From Pedobacter sp. JY14-1 (GTDB lineage: Bacteria; Bacteroidota; Bacteroidia; Sphingobacteriales; Sphingobacteriaceae): DNA of 64,000 nt. The stretch lies in NCBI RefSeq assembly GCF_029269825.1, contig NZ_JARJHU010000002.1:172770-236769 (forward strand). The letters are read 5' to 3'. Both the position numbers and the translations under genes were made by a program. Shown here piece by piece: positions 33,016 through 40,309 of the stretch (position 1 is its first letter; every line of letters starts with the position of its first letter). The notes under the pieces were generated by a model. The model made no database searches and was not told the DNA's origin. It saw only the letters and a list, made by a program, of their open reading frames with translations.

Positions 33016-33456
33016 CTACAATGAGGTCAGGCTGAGGATTTTTAAAGTTTTGTTGTCTTTCAGCCCGCTGAAAAACTTCTTTAGTAGTTGCGTAAAAACG
33101 GGATGGCTTCCCGGGACGCTGGCGAATAAGGTAAGGCTGGAGTGGAATTTAAGGTCATCCGGACTACCAAAGATCAGGTGCGCGTCCGTCTCGTCAAGTT
33201 TCAGAAGGGTTTCGCAGATCAGGATCATCCGGCAACCAAGGGTACGATGCTTCAAATATGCGGCCGCCTCTGCCAGATCACTGATTGCATAATAGTTTGA
33301 GGCTTCTGAAAAGCCAAGGCCGCTGATCTGCGGAAAGATGTACCACATCCAATGGCTTCGTTTACGTCCCTGTTCCATTTCCGAAAGCGCAGTATAAAAG
33401 CTCGATTTCTGCGCAGCGATGAAGCGCTCTAAATTATGTCCTTCCGTTGTTTGCAT
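33016..33456 (-). CDS. DUF1810 family protein
   Basis: 146 residues with the diagnostic blocks NLERFIAAQ, RKRSHWMWYIFPQISGLG and SSLTLFASVPG. The family is small, soluble and of unknown function, sometimes compared with macrodomain-like folds. ATG at 33456 is preferred, but one at 33471 five codons upstream is also possible; neither has a clear ribosome site. Confidence 0.85.
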   Translation of the reverse strand: MQTTEGHNLERFIAAQKSSFYTALSEMEQGRKRSHWMWYIFPQISGLGFSEASNYYAISDLAEAAAYLKHRTLGCRMILICETLLKLDETDAHLIFGSPDDLKFHSSLTLFASVPGSHPVFTQLLKKFFSGLKDNKTLKILSLTSL

Positions 33457-33489
33457 GCTAATAGTCAACATAATATCAGGACGAAAGTT

Positions 33490-33756
33490 TTAGAGCCGGG
33501 CACTGGCCCTGCCCTTATTATCCCAATGATCTTTTACTAGTTTTCCGGCTGCGTCTTCTACAAGTCTTCGGGCAAACCGCTCGCCATCGATTTTGCCGGT
33601 TTCGGGATTTTTTTCGCCAATAAATAGCAAGATGGGACGGCCTTTGTTGTCGGTTTTAATCGCGAGGTCATATCGTTTGAACTTCAGTTCGACGATACTG
33701 TCGGGCTCATAGGTTTTATTGAGAAGCTTCAGGATCGGTTCTTTTAATGTACTCAT
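33490..33756 (-). CDS. Hypothetical protein
   Basis: 88 residues, basic, no signal peptide. Predicted beta strands YDLAIKTDNKGRPILLFIGE are followed by a helix (GERFARRLVEDAAGKLVKDHW). It ends in GRASARL. I do not recognise it, but the composition is protein-like. It sits 33 bp before the DUF1810 gene in the same direction and could form an operon with it. Confidence 0.6.
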   Translation of the reverse strand: MSTLKEPILKLLNKTYEPDSIVELKFKRYDLAIKTDNKGRPILLFIGEKNPETGKIDGERFARRLVEDAAGKLVKDHWDNKGRASARL

Positions 33757-33987
33757 ATGAGCATAACGCCCACGGCTGGGATTGGTTTCCTACAGATGTC
33801 TGGTATTTGCCAGCCCGGCGGCATATCATGCGAAAAATGTGCGGGCGTTCGTCGAAAAATTTCGGGGTTTTGTCGTGAGTTGTCTGATACTGGTATAATG
33901 CACCGGAATCTGCTGCAACATTTTTTTTCTATGGACATCTTATTACCGTAAACAATTTGAAAAAACCCTTAAAAAAATAAAAGCATT

Positions 33988-34608
33988 ATGAAAACTTTCA
34001 CTAAATCCCTTATCGCTACCGCTTTCTCCGCTGTTATACTTGGTTCAACTGCACTGGCCAGTTTCGCGGGGACACCTGTTAAGCCAGCTATCGAAAATGA
34101 AGCAGCGGCTGTTACATTTAACAAGATTACAGTTACCGGTAATGTCAAAGTTGTTCTTGTTCAAAAGGATAAAGAATCGGTTAGTGTAGACAACAGCTTT
34201 AATGCTGAGAAGACCAGTATCAAACGACAAGGTTATAACCTGCTGATTCATTCGTCAGAGATAAACCCGGTAACGGTTACGGTGGCAGTAAAGGACTTGC
34301 AAAGAATTGACGTGGCCGGCATCTCTTCAGTAGAGACCAAAGGAAAGCTGGACGTAAAATACCTGCAGATCTTTGTGAGTTACAGTGCTACGGCGAAGAT
34401 CAACGCGAATACCGAAAGCCTGTATACTGTGATCAGCGATGCGGCGGACCTGAAACTGAGCGGATCTGCTGAAGAGCACACTTTTGTGGCAGGTGCGGCT
34501 ACCAAAGCAGATTTGAAAGACTTTACGGTGAAAAGATCAGAAAGGCTTAGTGGTGAGGCGCTTGCAGCACTTAGTGTGCGCAATGCCATTACTGCAAAAG
34601 CTAAGTAA
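33988..34608 (+). CDS. Secreted GIN-domain protein (DUF2807)
   Basis: 206 residues with a signal peptide of about 27 residues (STALASFAG). The mature part is a right-handed beta helix of the GIN (head-GIN) type: FNKITVTGNVKVVLVQKDKE, then repeats such as VAGISSVETKGKLDVKYLQI. These are predicted periplasmic or surface proteins of Bacteroidota with no known activity. Followed by a good terminator. Confidence 0.8.
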   Translation: MKTFTKSLIATAFSAVILGSTALASFAGTPVKPAIENEAAAVTFNKITVTGNVKVVLVQKDKESVSVDNSFNAEKTSIKRQGYNLLIHSSEINPVTVTVAVKDLQRIDVAGISSVETKGKLDVKYLQIFVSYSATAKINANTESLYTVISDAADLKLSGSAEEHTFVAGAATKADLKDFTVKRSERLSGEALAALSVRNAITAKAK

Positions 34609-34636
34609 TTACATATAGTTCAGGTTGGAATAGGCG

Positions 34637-34670
34637 GGCGGTATGCGAAAGCATACCGCCTTTCCTTTTT
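34637..34670 (+). terminator. Intrinsic terminator of the GIN-domain gene
   Basis: Perfect 10-bp stem GGCGGTATGC / GCATACCGCC with a GAAA tetraloop, then TTTCCTTTTT. Confidence 0.85.
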
Positions 34671-34687
34671 AACCGTTGTCGTCGATA

Positions 34688-35173
34688 TCATTTTCCTGCA
34701 GACAATTGCGTGCTCAGACGGTCAAACATGCTAAACCAGCTTTGATAAGCACCTGTTTTCTTTGCCTCAGCTTCCGCTACAGTTTGATGTAAGGTAAGTT
34801 TAGTTTGCTTTCCGACAGGCTCAAATGTCACTGTAGTCAGGATCGCCGGAGGCCAGTTTTGGGTCTTTCCGGCATCAGTCGCGCTCACTGGTATCCCTTG
34901 TTCATTGCAGAGTTCCATTGTGAAGACCAGTTTTTCCGGGGCAGTTACTTCCTGATAGGTTCCCGTAATCCAGCAAGCTCCATGAACGGGGTCGTGGACA
35001 ACAGAATGGAATTTGCCGCCAACTTTCACTTCAATTGACTTAAATTCTATGGTGCATCCGTCTGGTGCATACCAGTGCTGTAACTGTTCCGGATTTGTCC
35101 ATGCCTCAAAAACGGGTTCAGGGGGTGCATCGAACAGGTGTGTGATCAAGAGATCATCTTTGTTAGTTTTCAT
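34688..35173 (-). CDS. SRPBCC/AHSA1-domain protein
   Basis: 161 residues: an activator-of-Hsp90 homology (START-like) domain with the opening LLITHLFDAPPEPVFEAWTNPEQLQHW and the closing helix AYQSWFSMFDRLSTQL. The family binds hydrophobic ligands in a helix-grip cavity. The start overlaps the ArsR regulator gene by 4 bp, so both form a regulator-effector operon, a very common pair whose ligand is not known. Confidence 0.88.
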   Translation of the reverse strand: MKTNKDDLLITHLFDAPPEPVFEAWTNPEQLQHWYAPDGCTIEFKSIEVKVGGKFHSVVHDPVHGACWITGTYQEVTAPEKLVFTMELCNEQGIPVSATDAGKTQNWPPAILTTVTFEPVGKQTKLTLHQTVAEAEAKKTGAYQSWFSMFDRLSTQLSAGK

Positions 35174-35493
35174 TGTTCCTGATTTTTTTGTTTTAAATAT
35201 TTATCTAGTTTCTCAAAGCGCCTGCTCCATAATCTTCTCGACTGGTCAATCCAGGTTGCTACTTCTTCAAGCTGGTCTAACTGTACTTCACAAAGCCGTT
35301 CCCTTCCACTTTGTTTGATGATAAGCAACCCGCATTCTTCAAGAATTTTGACATGGAGGGATATGGCCTGCCTGGTCATGTCAAACTTTTCAGCAATGGT
35401 ATTCACATTGTACGACTGCGCTGCAACCAGATTAATGATCGCTCTTCTTGTAGGATCGGCTATGGCTTGATATACGTCTCTTCTGACTTTCAT
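35170..35493 (-). CDS. ArsR-family transcriptional regulator
   Basis: 107 residues, winged HTH: AIADPTRRAIINLVAAQSYNVN, the recognition helix region MTRQAISLHVKILEECGLL and the wing IKQSGRERLCEVQ. No metal-binding Cys pair is present, so it is a non-metal ArsR member, as is usual for regulators linked to SRPBCC genes. Two palindromes directly upstream (35498-35539) are the likely autoregulatory operators. Confidence 0.9.
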   Translation of the reverse strand: MKVRRDVYQAIADPTRRAIINLVAAQSYNVNTIAEKFDMTRQAISLHVKILEECGLLIIKQSGRERLCEVQLDQLEEVATWIDQSRRLWSRRFEKLDKYLKQKNQEQ

Positions 35494-35497
35494 AAAT

Positions 35498-35543
35498 GCA
35501 AGTATATGCTTGCAAATATACTCGCAAGTATTTACTTGCGCAA
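35498..35543 (-). promoter_or_regulatory. ArsR promoter with two palindromic operators
   Basis: Two 16-bp palindromes, GCAAG-TATATG-CTTGC at 35498-35513 and GCAAGTA-TT-TACTTGC at 35524-35539, have centres 26 bp apart. Between them the minus strand reads TATATTTG (complement of 35513-35520), with a TTG 20 bp upstream (complement of 35541-35543). Bound dimers would block both promoter elements. Start near 35506. Confidence 0.75.
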
Positions 35544-35648
35544 TAGGTTGCTGGAAAAAATGTCTCTTTCATGAAGTGACTGTTTTTCGGTAACTTAGTG
35601 GCATGAGCGTCATCATACAGAAAATCAGCATGTTTTGATAAAGGACTA

Positions 35649-36305
35649 ATGAAAGCTTTGGTAATAGGTGCAACGGGTGCTACGGGCAGGGACCTTGTTC
35701 AGCAGTTGCTTGGAGATGAAAACTTTACTGAGGTACACTTATTTGTGCGCCGCACTGTTTCGCTGCGGCATGAAAAACTTGTCTTGCATATCGTCGATTT
35801 TGAACAACCTCAAAAATGGGCGCATCTTGTCAGCGGTGATGCCGCATTTTCCTGTATGGGCACAACCTTAAAAGCGGCCGGTAGTAAAGCGGCGCAATGG
35901 AAGGTAGATCATGATTACCAATATGATTTTGCCAAAGCCGCAAGCGCAAACAGAGTCGGGGTTTATGTACTCGTGTCTTCGGCAGGAGCCGATCCGGCTT
36001 CCAGGTTCTTTTACCTCCGGATGAAGGGGCATCTGGAGCAGGCAGTGGCCAGCCTTGACTTCCAAAGTATCCTTATTTTTCAGCCTGGCCCGCTTGAACG
36101 TCCGGATTCAGACCGCTTGGGCGAACGGATAGGCATTGGCGTCATCAGGCTTTTCAACAAGCTCGGCCTGTTCAGGAATCATAAGCCGGTTCCGACAGCG
36201 GTACTTTCGAAGGCGATGATCAAGTGTGTAAAAAGTATAGGCCAGGGCATTTTCCGTTTCAATACGGCAGACATCTTTAGCCAGGCCAAAATGCTCATAA
36301 AATAG
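35649..36305 (+). CDS. NAD(P)-binding Rossmann oxidoreductase (atypical SDR)
   Basis: 218 residues. The N-terminal nucleotide motif GATGATG (8-14) follows the first strand KALVIG; later blocks are AFSCMGTTLKAAGS and YVLVSSAGADPASRF, typical of the HTATIP2/YbjT-like atypical SDR group. The usual YxxxK catalytic pair is replaced by Y-x-x-M-K (FYLRMKG). Substrate unknown. It stands alone. Confidence 0.85.
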   Translation: MKALVIGATGATGRDLVQQLLGDENFTEVHLFVRRTVSLRHEKLVLHIVDFEQPQKWAHLVSGDAAFSCMGTTLKAAGSKAAQWKVDHDYQYDFAKAASANRVGVYVLVSSAGADPASRFFYLRMKGHLEQAVASLDFQSILIFQPGPLERPDSDRLGERIGIGVIRLFNKLGLFRNHKPVPTAVLSKAMIKCVKSIGQGIFRFNTADIFSQAKMLIK

Positions 36306-36313
36306 CCTGGAAC

Positions 36314-36823
36314 CTAATCTTTTTCCAGGAAAAGGACCATTGAATCGTCATCTAAAAACCGTTCGCCAAGTTTGATACAATCCTTTTCCGTGGCGTAATG
36401 TTCAAAACCAAGCTTTTTATAAAGCTTCTTAGCACTTTCATTGTGGGTAGCTACATTGAGCTTGACTTGCCGCACTTCAGGATACTCGGAAGCGACAGTT
36501 TCCAGCAGTTTTTTGATGAGGTTTAAGCCTATTCCTTTTCCCTGTGCTTCAGGGGATATATACATCCGGGACAGTTCACCGATATGTGCCAGTTTGGCCC
36601 GGTCTGCGGCAACGAAAAAGGTAATGATGCCAATGAGCCTGTCTTCAAGGGTGGCCCCAAGAGTAAAGCCGTTTTTCTTATTTTCTGAAGGAAATTGCTG
36701 AAGAATGTGGTCTTCAGGGCCTAACTTAAAACGATCCGGGAATAGTTGGAGGCCGCTTGTAAGGAAATTGAGATAATTGTGGTCTTCATTACTTCTGATC
36801 TTTATATAACTTACTTCATCCAT
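36314..36823 (-). CDS. GNAT-family N-acetyltransferase
   Basis: 169 residues with the acetyl-CoA loop in YISPEAQGKGIGLNLIKKLL (Q/RxxGxG/A form) and the late element NESAKKLYKKLGFEHY. Acceptor substrate cannot be told. Convergent with the SDR gene, 8 bp apart. Confidence 0.88.
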   Translation of the reverse strand: MDEVSYIKIRSNEDHNYLNFLTSGLQLFPDRFKLGPEDHILQQFPSENKKNGFTLGATLEDRLIGIITFFVAADRAKLAHIGELSRMYISPEAQGKGIGLNLIKKLLETVASEYPEVRQVKLNVATHNESAKKLYKKLGFEHYATEKDCIKLGERFLDDDSMVLFLEKD

Positions 36824-36892
36824 GCTTTTAGGTATAAATGTCAGTAAAGTTACTTATCTGGAGTGATTTAGGGAAACTTGGATAGAGAGGTC

Positions 36893-36931
36893 AAAAAAAA
36901 GCGGAAAATGACCATTCCGATCATTCCCCGC
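36893..36931 (-). terminator. Intrinsic terminator of the Dabb gene
   Basis: On the minus strand an 11-bp stem with two G-U pairs (complement of 36921-36931 with 36901-36911) and a 9-nt loop are followed by eight T. It lies about 110 bp after the Dabb stop codon. Confidence 0.75.
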
Positions 36932-37041
36932 CATCTAAATTAACGCTCTTATGTATAAAACGCAGCGGGTATGGTTTTGTTTTAAATCAGTCTGTTTTTT
37001 TTAACATAAATATTCAGGCCGTTTGATTGCCGGAACCGGCA

Positions 37042-37422
37042 TTACTTTTCGGTCCAGTAATCTACCACTGTTACCTCTGCCAGGAGCGGGTCGACGATGG
37101 CCTGAAATGCTTTGTGTTTGGGATGATTGCCATAGATGCCAAGGTCTTTTTCATCCTTAACCGTTACGATAAAGCATTGGGCGAATTTCTTTCCTTCAGG
37201 ATGGATATCAGCCCCGCCCTCAAACTCGATAATTTCGGGAATCTCTTTTTTGAGCGCCTGGAACGCAGTAATGATTTTGGCTTTCTGCGCTTCGGTTACA
37301 TCCGGTTTATAACTAAAGGCGACAACGTGGCGTAATTTCTTTTGTCCGATCATGGTGTTTGAAAGTGTCAGGGTTAGGCAGCATGCCGCCGCGATAATGA
37401 GGTAAGTGTTAAAAATTTTCAT
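37042..37422 (-). CDS. Secreted Dabb (stress-response A/B barrel) protein
   Basis: 126 residues with a signal peptide (about 1-22). The Dabb domain reads LRHVVAFSYKPDVTEAQKAKI, then FEGGADIHPEGKKFAQCFIVTV and HPKHKAFQAIVDPLLAEV. Dabb proteins are dimeric ferredoxin-like barrels, and function is mostly unknown. It has its own promoter and terminator, so it is monocistronic. Confidence 0.85.
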   Translation of the reverse strand: MKIFNTYLIIAAACCLTLTLSNTMIGQKKLRHVVAFSYKPDVTEAQKAKIITAFQALKKEIPEIIEFEGGADIHPEGKKFAQCFIVTVKDEKDLGIYGNHPKHKAFQAIVDPLLAEVTVVDYWTEK

Positions 37423-37452
37423 CGTGTGATTTGGTTATACACGAATATACAT

Positions 37453-37482
37453 CAAAATAATAAATGCGTTCAGTTCATCCAA
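37453..37482 (-). promoter_or_regulatory. Promoter of the Dabb gene
   Basis: On the minus strand TTG (complement of 37480-37482), 19 bp, then TTATTTTG (complement of 37453-37460), seven of eight positions of TAnnTTTG region matching. Start near 37446, leader about 24 nt. Confidence 0.65.
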
Positions 37483-37506
37483 TAATTGTTCATTTCATTC
37501 CTGACC

Positions 37507-37536
37507 TTGTAGTCTCCGGAGTATCAATTACTTTAG
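37507..37536 (+). promoter_or_regulatory. Promoter of a candidate small RNA
   Basis: TTG at 37507-37509, exactly 19 bp, then TACTTTAG at 37529-37536 (consensus TAnnTTTG, one mismatch). It fires rightwards, away from the Dabb promoter, with no rightward gene downstream before a terminator. Confidence 0.55.
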
Positions 37537-37541
37537 TGAGT

Positions 37542-37603
37542 AGCTTACCTACGTAAAGCATTACGAATATTCGAGGGGGCCGTTAACGGCCTCCTTTTTT
37601 TTT
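37542..37603 (+). ncRNA. Candidate small RNA of about 62 nt
   Basis: Bounded by the promoter at 37507 and the terminator at 37575. It folds as GCTTAC/GTAAAGC near 37553-37569 (one bulge), a 10-bp self-complementary CGAATATTCG at 37564-37573, then the terminator stem. It contains no ORF. Positional inference; no family recognised. Confidence 0.4.
37575..37603 (+). terminator. Intrinsic terminator on the + strand with no gene upstream
   Basis: Stem GGGGGCCG-TTAA-CGGCCTCC (one G-U pair) followed by nine T. It reads only rightwards: on the other strand the hairpin is not followed by T. Both flanking genes run leftwards. Confidence 0.75.
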
Positions 37604-37604
37604 A

Positions 37605-38795
37605 TCAGCGGTTAAACGGCTGGGACGCAGACTTTGCCAGATAAAATACACAGATAAAGGCCATTATTGCTGCCACGCAGACAAATGCTGCCGACAGTGA
37701 ATAATGATGCGCAATAAAGCCGAGAAGTGCTGGGCCGGCCAGCTGACCGGCATAACCAAGTGTAGTGACGGCTGGCAGGCTTACCGTCGACGGTATGTTG
37801 TTCAGTCTGCCGGCGTCACTGAAAAAAATGGGCACTATGTTGGCCGCCCCGATACCGAGCAGTATAAATCCAAACAGGACCAAAGGCATCCAGGGACTAA
37901 CGATCGAGATGACCAACCCGGAAGCCGCGATAAGGCTGCCCCCTGCCACGACGGTCTTGTTGTTGAAACGCTCTACAAGTCTGTCTCCGAGAAGGCGCAT
38001 GGTTGCCATTGCGACGGAAAAGGCAGCATATCCCGCACCGCTGAATTCCGAAGCTATGCCTTTGACATCGCGAAGGAAGACGGCGCTCCAGTCGAGCATC
38101 GCGCCTTCTGCAAGGAAGGCAGAAAAGCAAAGTATGCCAAGGAAAAGCACGCTTCCGCTGAACCAGGCGAAAGGTCTGGTGCCTGTTCCGGGATCTTTGA
38201 AATGGTTATAGCGTTCGATGATTTTTCTTTCATGCGCAGCATCTAACAAATGACGATACTGCGTGATGCAGATGAGGATAAGCAGCATGCTGATTCCCGT
38301 GGCGGCATATACTGGTCCTAAACCAAGGCTGACCAGAAATCCCAGGCCAAGCGAGCCGGCGAGGCCCCCCACACTGAAAAGGCCATGTAGGGAAGACATG
38401 ATCGGTCTTCCATAGACGTTCTGGACCTGAACCCCATGTGCGTTCATAGCTACATCGATTGACCCTATTGCCGCGCCGAAAACCAGCAGGCAGAAGGCCA
38501 TTAGCGGCACGGAGGTAATGATCAGCAGCAACGGAAGGGTTAGGGCAATGAAAAGCCCGGAAACCATAATGACGATCCTGCTTCCTGACAGGTTGATGAA
38601 GATCCCGCTGACAGGCATCATTACGAGTGCGCCGAAACCCAGGAACAGGAGTAAAACGCCTAACTGGCCTTCATGTAATCCAAGCCGGTCCTTCGCATAA
38701 GGGACCATCGGCGCCCAGCTGGCTACCCCAAGGCCGCATACCAGGAAAATCAATTTGGTGGCTGTTTTAGCGTTCCGCAGGTCTTTTTCGTTCAT
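37605..38795 (-). CDS. MFS transporter (YbjJ-like)
   Basis: 396 residues, twelve predicted helices, with the start WAPMVPYAKDRLGLHEGQLG of the YbjJ branch of the major facilitator family. MSSLHGLFSVGGLAGSLGLG occurs in helix 5 and a soluble loop (AHERKIIERYNHFKD) in the middle. Substrate unknown; relatives are annotated as sugar or drug carriers without proof. Monocistronic. Confidence 0.88.
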   Translation of the reverse strand: MNEKDLRNAKTATKLIFLVCGLGVASWAPMVPYAKDRLGLHEGQLGVLLLFLGFGALVMMPVSGIFINLSGSRIVIMVSGLFIALTLPLLLIITSVPLMAFCLLVFGAAIGSIDVAMNAHGVQVQNVYGRPIMSSLHGLFSVGGLAGSLGLGFLVSLGLGPVYAATGISMLLILICITQYRHLLDAAHERKIIERYNHFKDPGTGTRPFAWFSGSVLFLGILCFSAFLAEGAMLDWSAVFLRDVKGIASEFSGAGYAAFSVAMATMRLLGDRLVERFNNKTVVAGGSLIAASGLVISIVSPWMPLVLFGFILLGIGAANIVPIFFSDAGRLNNIPSTVSLPAVTTLGYAGQLAGPALLGFIAHHYSLSAAFVCVAAIMAFICVFYLAKSASQPFNR

Positions 38796-38896
38796 GTAAG
38801 GATGTGTGATTGGTCAGCAAAGTTCTTTATTAATCCACAGGTTTGTTCCGATCAAGGTATCTTTTTTGTAACTTGCTGATTCACAAACTATATGTT

Positions 38897-40114
38897 ATGT
38901 CAATCTTCCCGATCAAAAAAAACTGTCTGACTACGCTGGTCCCAGTTCTTTTATTTACCGGCAGTGCCTTTTCGCAAGACATGGAAACCAGGTATTTCAG
39001 GGACGTAACCGCTACCCATTTGCCATCTGACCCTGAGGCACACCCATTGGACGTTGCCCTGATAGATGTGGATCGGGATGGTGATCTGGACGCTATACTG
39101 GCCCTGGAAGGGATGCCTAACAGGTTATATCTGAATGACGGTACCGGAAAGTTTACCTGGAAAAAAGGCGTTTTTGCGGAGGAGCGGCACGATACCGAAC
39201 ATGTACGTCTTGCTGATTTTGATAAGGACGGGCACCTGGACGTAGTTTTCGTAGCAGAGGATGATCAGAACCATGAGTTTTACCTGGGTAAGGGCGACGG
39301 AACTTTTGAAAATGCTACTGAACGCCTTCCTGCCCGGAGTGAGGCCAATGGCCTGGATGTTGGCGATGTGAATAAAGATGGGTTGCCGGATATCGTGGTC
39401 GGAAACACGGGAACGGGTGCCCATACTTTCTTATGGCTCAATGACCCCGGCAGGCCCGGGTATTTTAAGGACTACACCACGACCGGTTTGCCGGGTAAAG
39501 GCTCCCAAAACCAGTCGGTGAAACTTGCCGACCTGAACGGTGACGGTGTTCCGGATCTGGTTGAAGGCAATGAGGTACCACCGAACAGATTGTTTTTCAA
39601 TGATGGCAAAGGAAACTTTAAGGAACAGCCGTCGGGATTAGACCTCCCCGTTCCCCTGCATACCAGGGAGGTGCTGGTTTTTGATGCGAACGGAGATCGT
39701 CAGCCGGATATCCTGTTTGCAAATCTGACCAGCAATGGCGGGGCCACAGAAAAGGACCCGACAGCCCGCCTGCTGATCAACGACGGAAAAGGAAAGTTCA
39801 GGGATGAAACGGCTAAGCGGATCCCGAAACATGAGTTTTCGACCTATGCCGCTACGATACTGGATTATGACCGGGACGGGGATCCGGATATCATTCTGAG
39901 CGCGCTGAAAATTCCACCTTTTCAGCCGATGCAGATGCAGGCCATGCAGAATGACGGTAAGGGTTATTTTAAACTGGTGACAAATGAGGTAATACCGGCG
40001 TCTGCGGTGGGCAGGAGCTGGGGAATCGCCGTAGGCGACGTTAATGCTGATGGCAAGCCTGACCTGTTTGTCGGGCAGTGGGGAACGCAGGCCAGGTTGC
40101 TGCTTGGAAAATAA
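38897..40114 (+). CDS. Secreted FG-GAP/VCBS repeat protein
   Basis: 405 residues with a signal peptide (to about FTGSAFSQ). Seven calcium-binding repeats of the form D-x-D-x-D-G-x-x-D-(I/V) can be counted: DVDRDGDLDAI, DFDKDGHLDVV, DVNKDGLPDIV, DLNGDGVPDLV, DANGDRQPDIL, DYDRDGDPDII and DVNADGKPDLF. Together these form one beta propeller like the integrin alpha head. Probably a cell-surface or secreted binding protein. ATG at 38897 was chosen over 38843 because the signal peptide starts there. Confidence 0.88.
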   Translation: MSIFPIKKNCLTTLVPVLLFTGSAFSQDMETRYFRDVTATHLPSDPEAHPLDVALIDVDRDGDLDAILALEGMPNRLYLNDGTGKFTWKKGVFAEERHDTEHVRLADFDKDGHLDVVFVAEDDQNHEFYLGKGDGTFENATERLPARSEANGLDVGDVNKDGLPDIVVGNTGTGAHTFLWLNDPGRPGYFKDYTTTGLPGKGSQNQSVKLADLNGDGVPDLVEGNEVPPNRLFFNDGKGNFKEQPSGLDLPVPLHTREVLVFDANGDRQPDILFANLTSNGGATEKDPTARLLINDGKGKFRDETAKRIPKHEFSTYAATILDYDRDGDPDIILSALKIPPFQPMQMQAMQNDGKGYFKLVTNEVIPASAVGRSWGIAVGDVNADGKPDLFVGQWGTQARLLLGK

Positions 40115-40309
40115 GGTGAAATAAAAAGCCCCTCACATCTGCGTTTTGATCTAAGGGGCCCTATTTGTATAGTTATATAAGCGAAGCTAAGATAAATGGT
40201 TTATAATCATTCACCTAATGTTCTATGGTAACAATCTTATGGGAATTCAGCAGTAAGTTCATGTATAGATAAGACAGAGTTAATGATGGCTAAATAATTT
40301 TGCTATATA

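Noticed and set aside
40128..40165. Hairpin GCCCCT/AGGGGC after the FG-GAP gene as a terminator
   Set aside because: Six-base stem with a long loop and no T-run after it; too weak to call.
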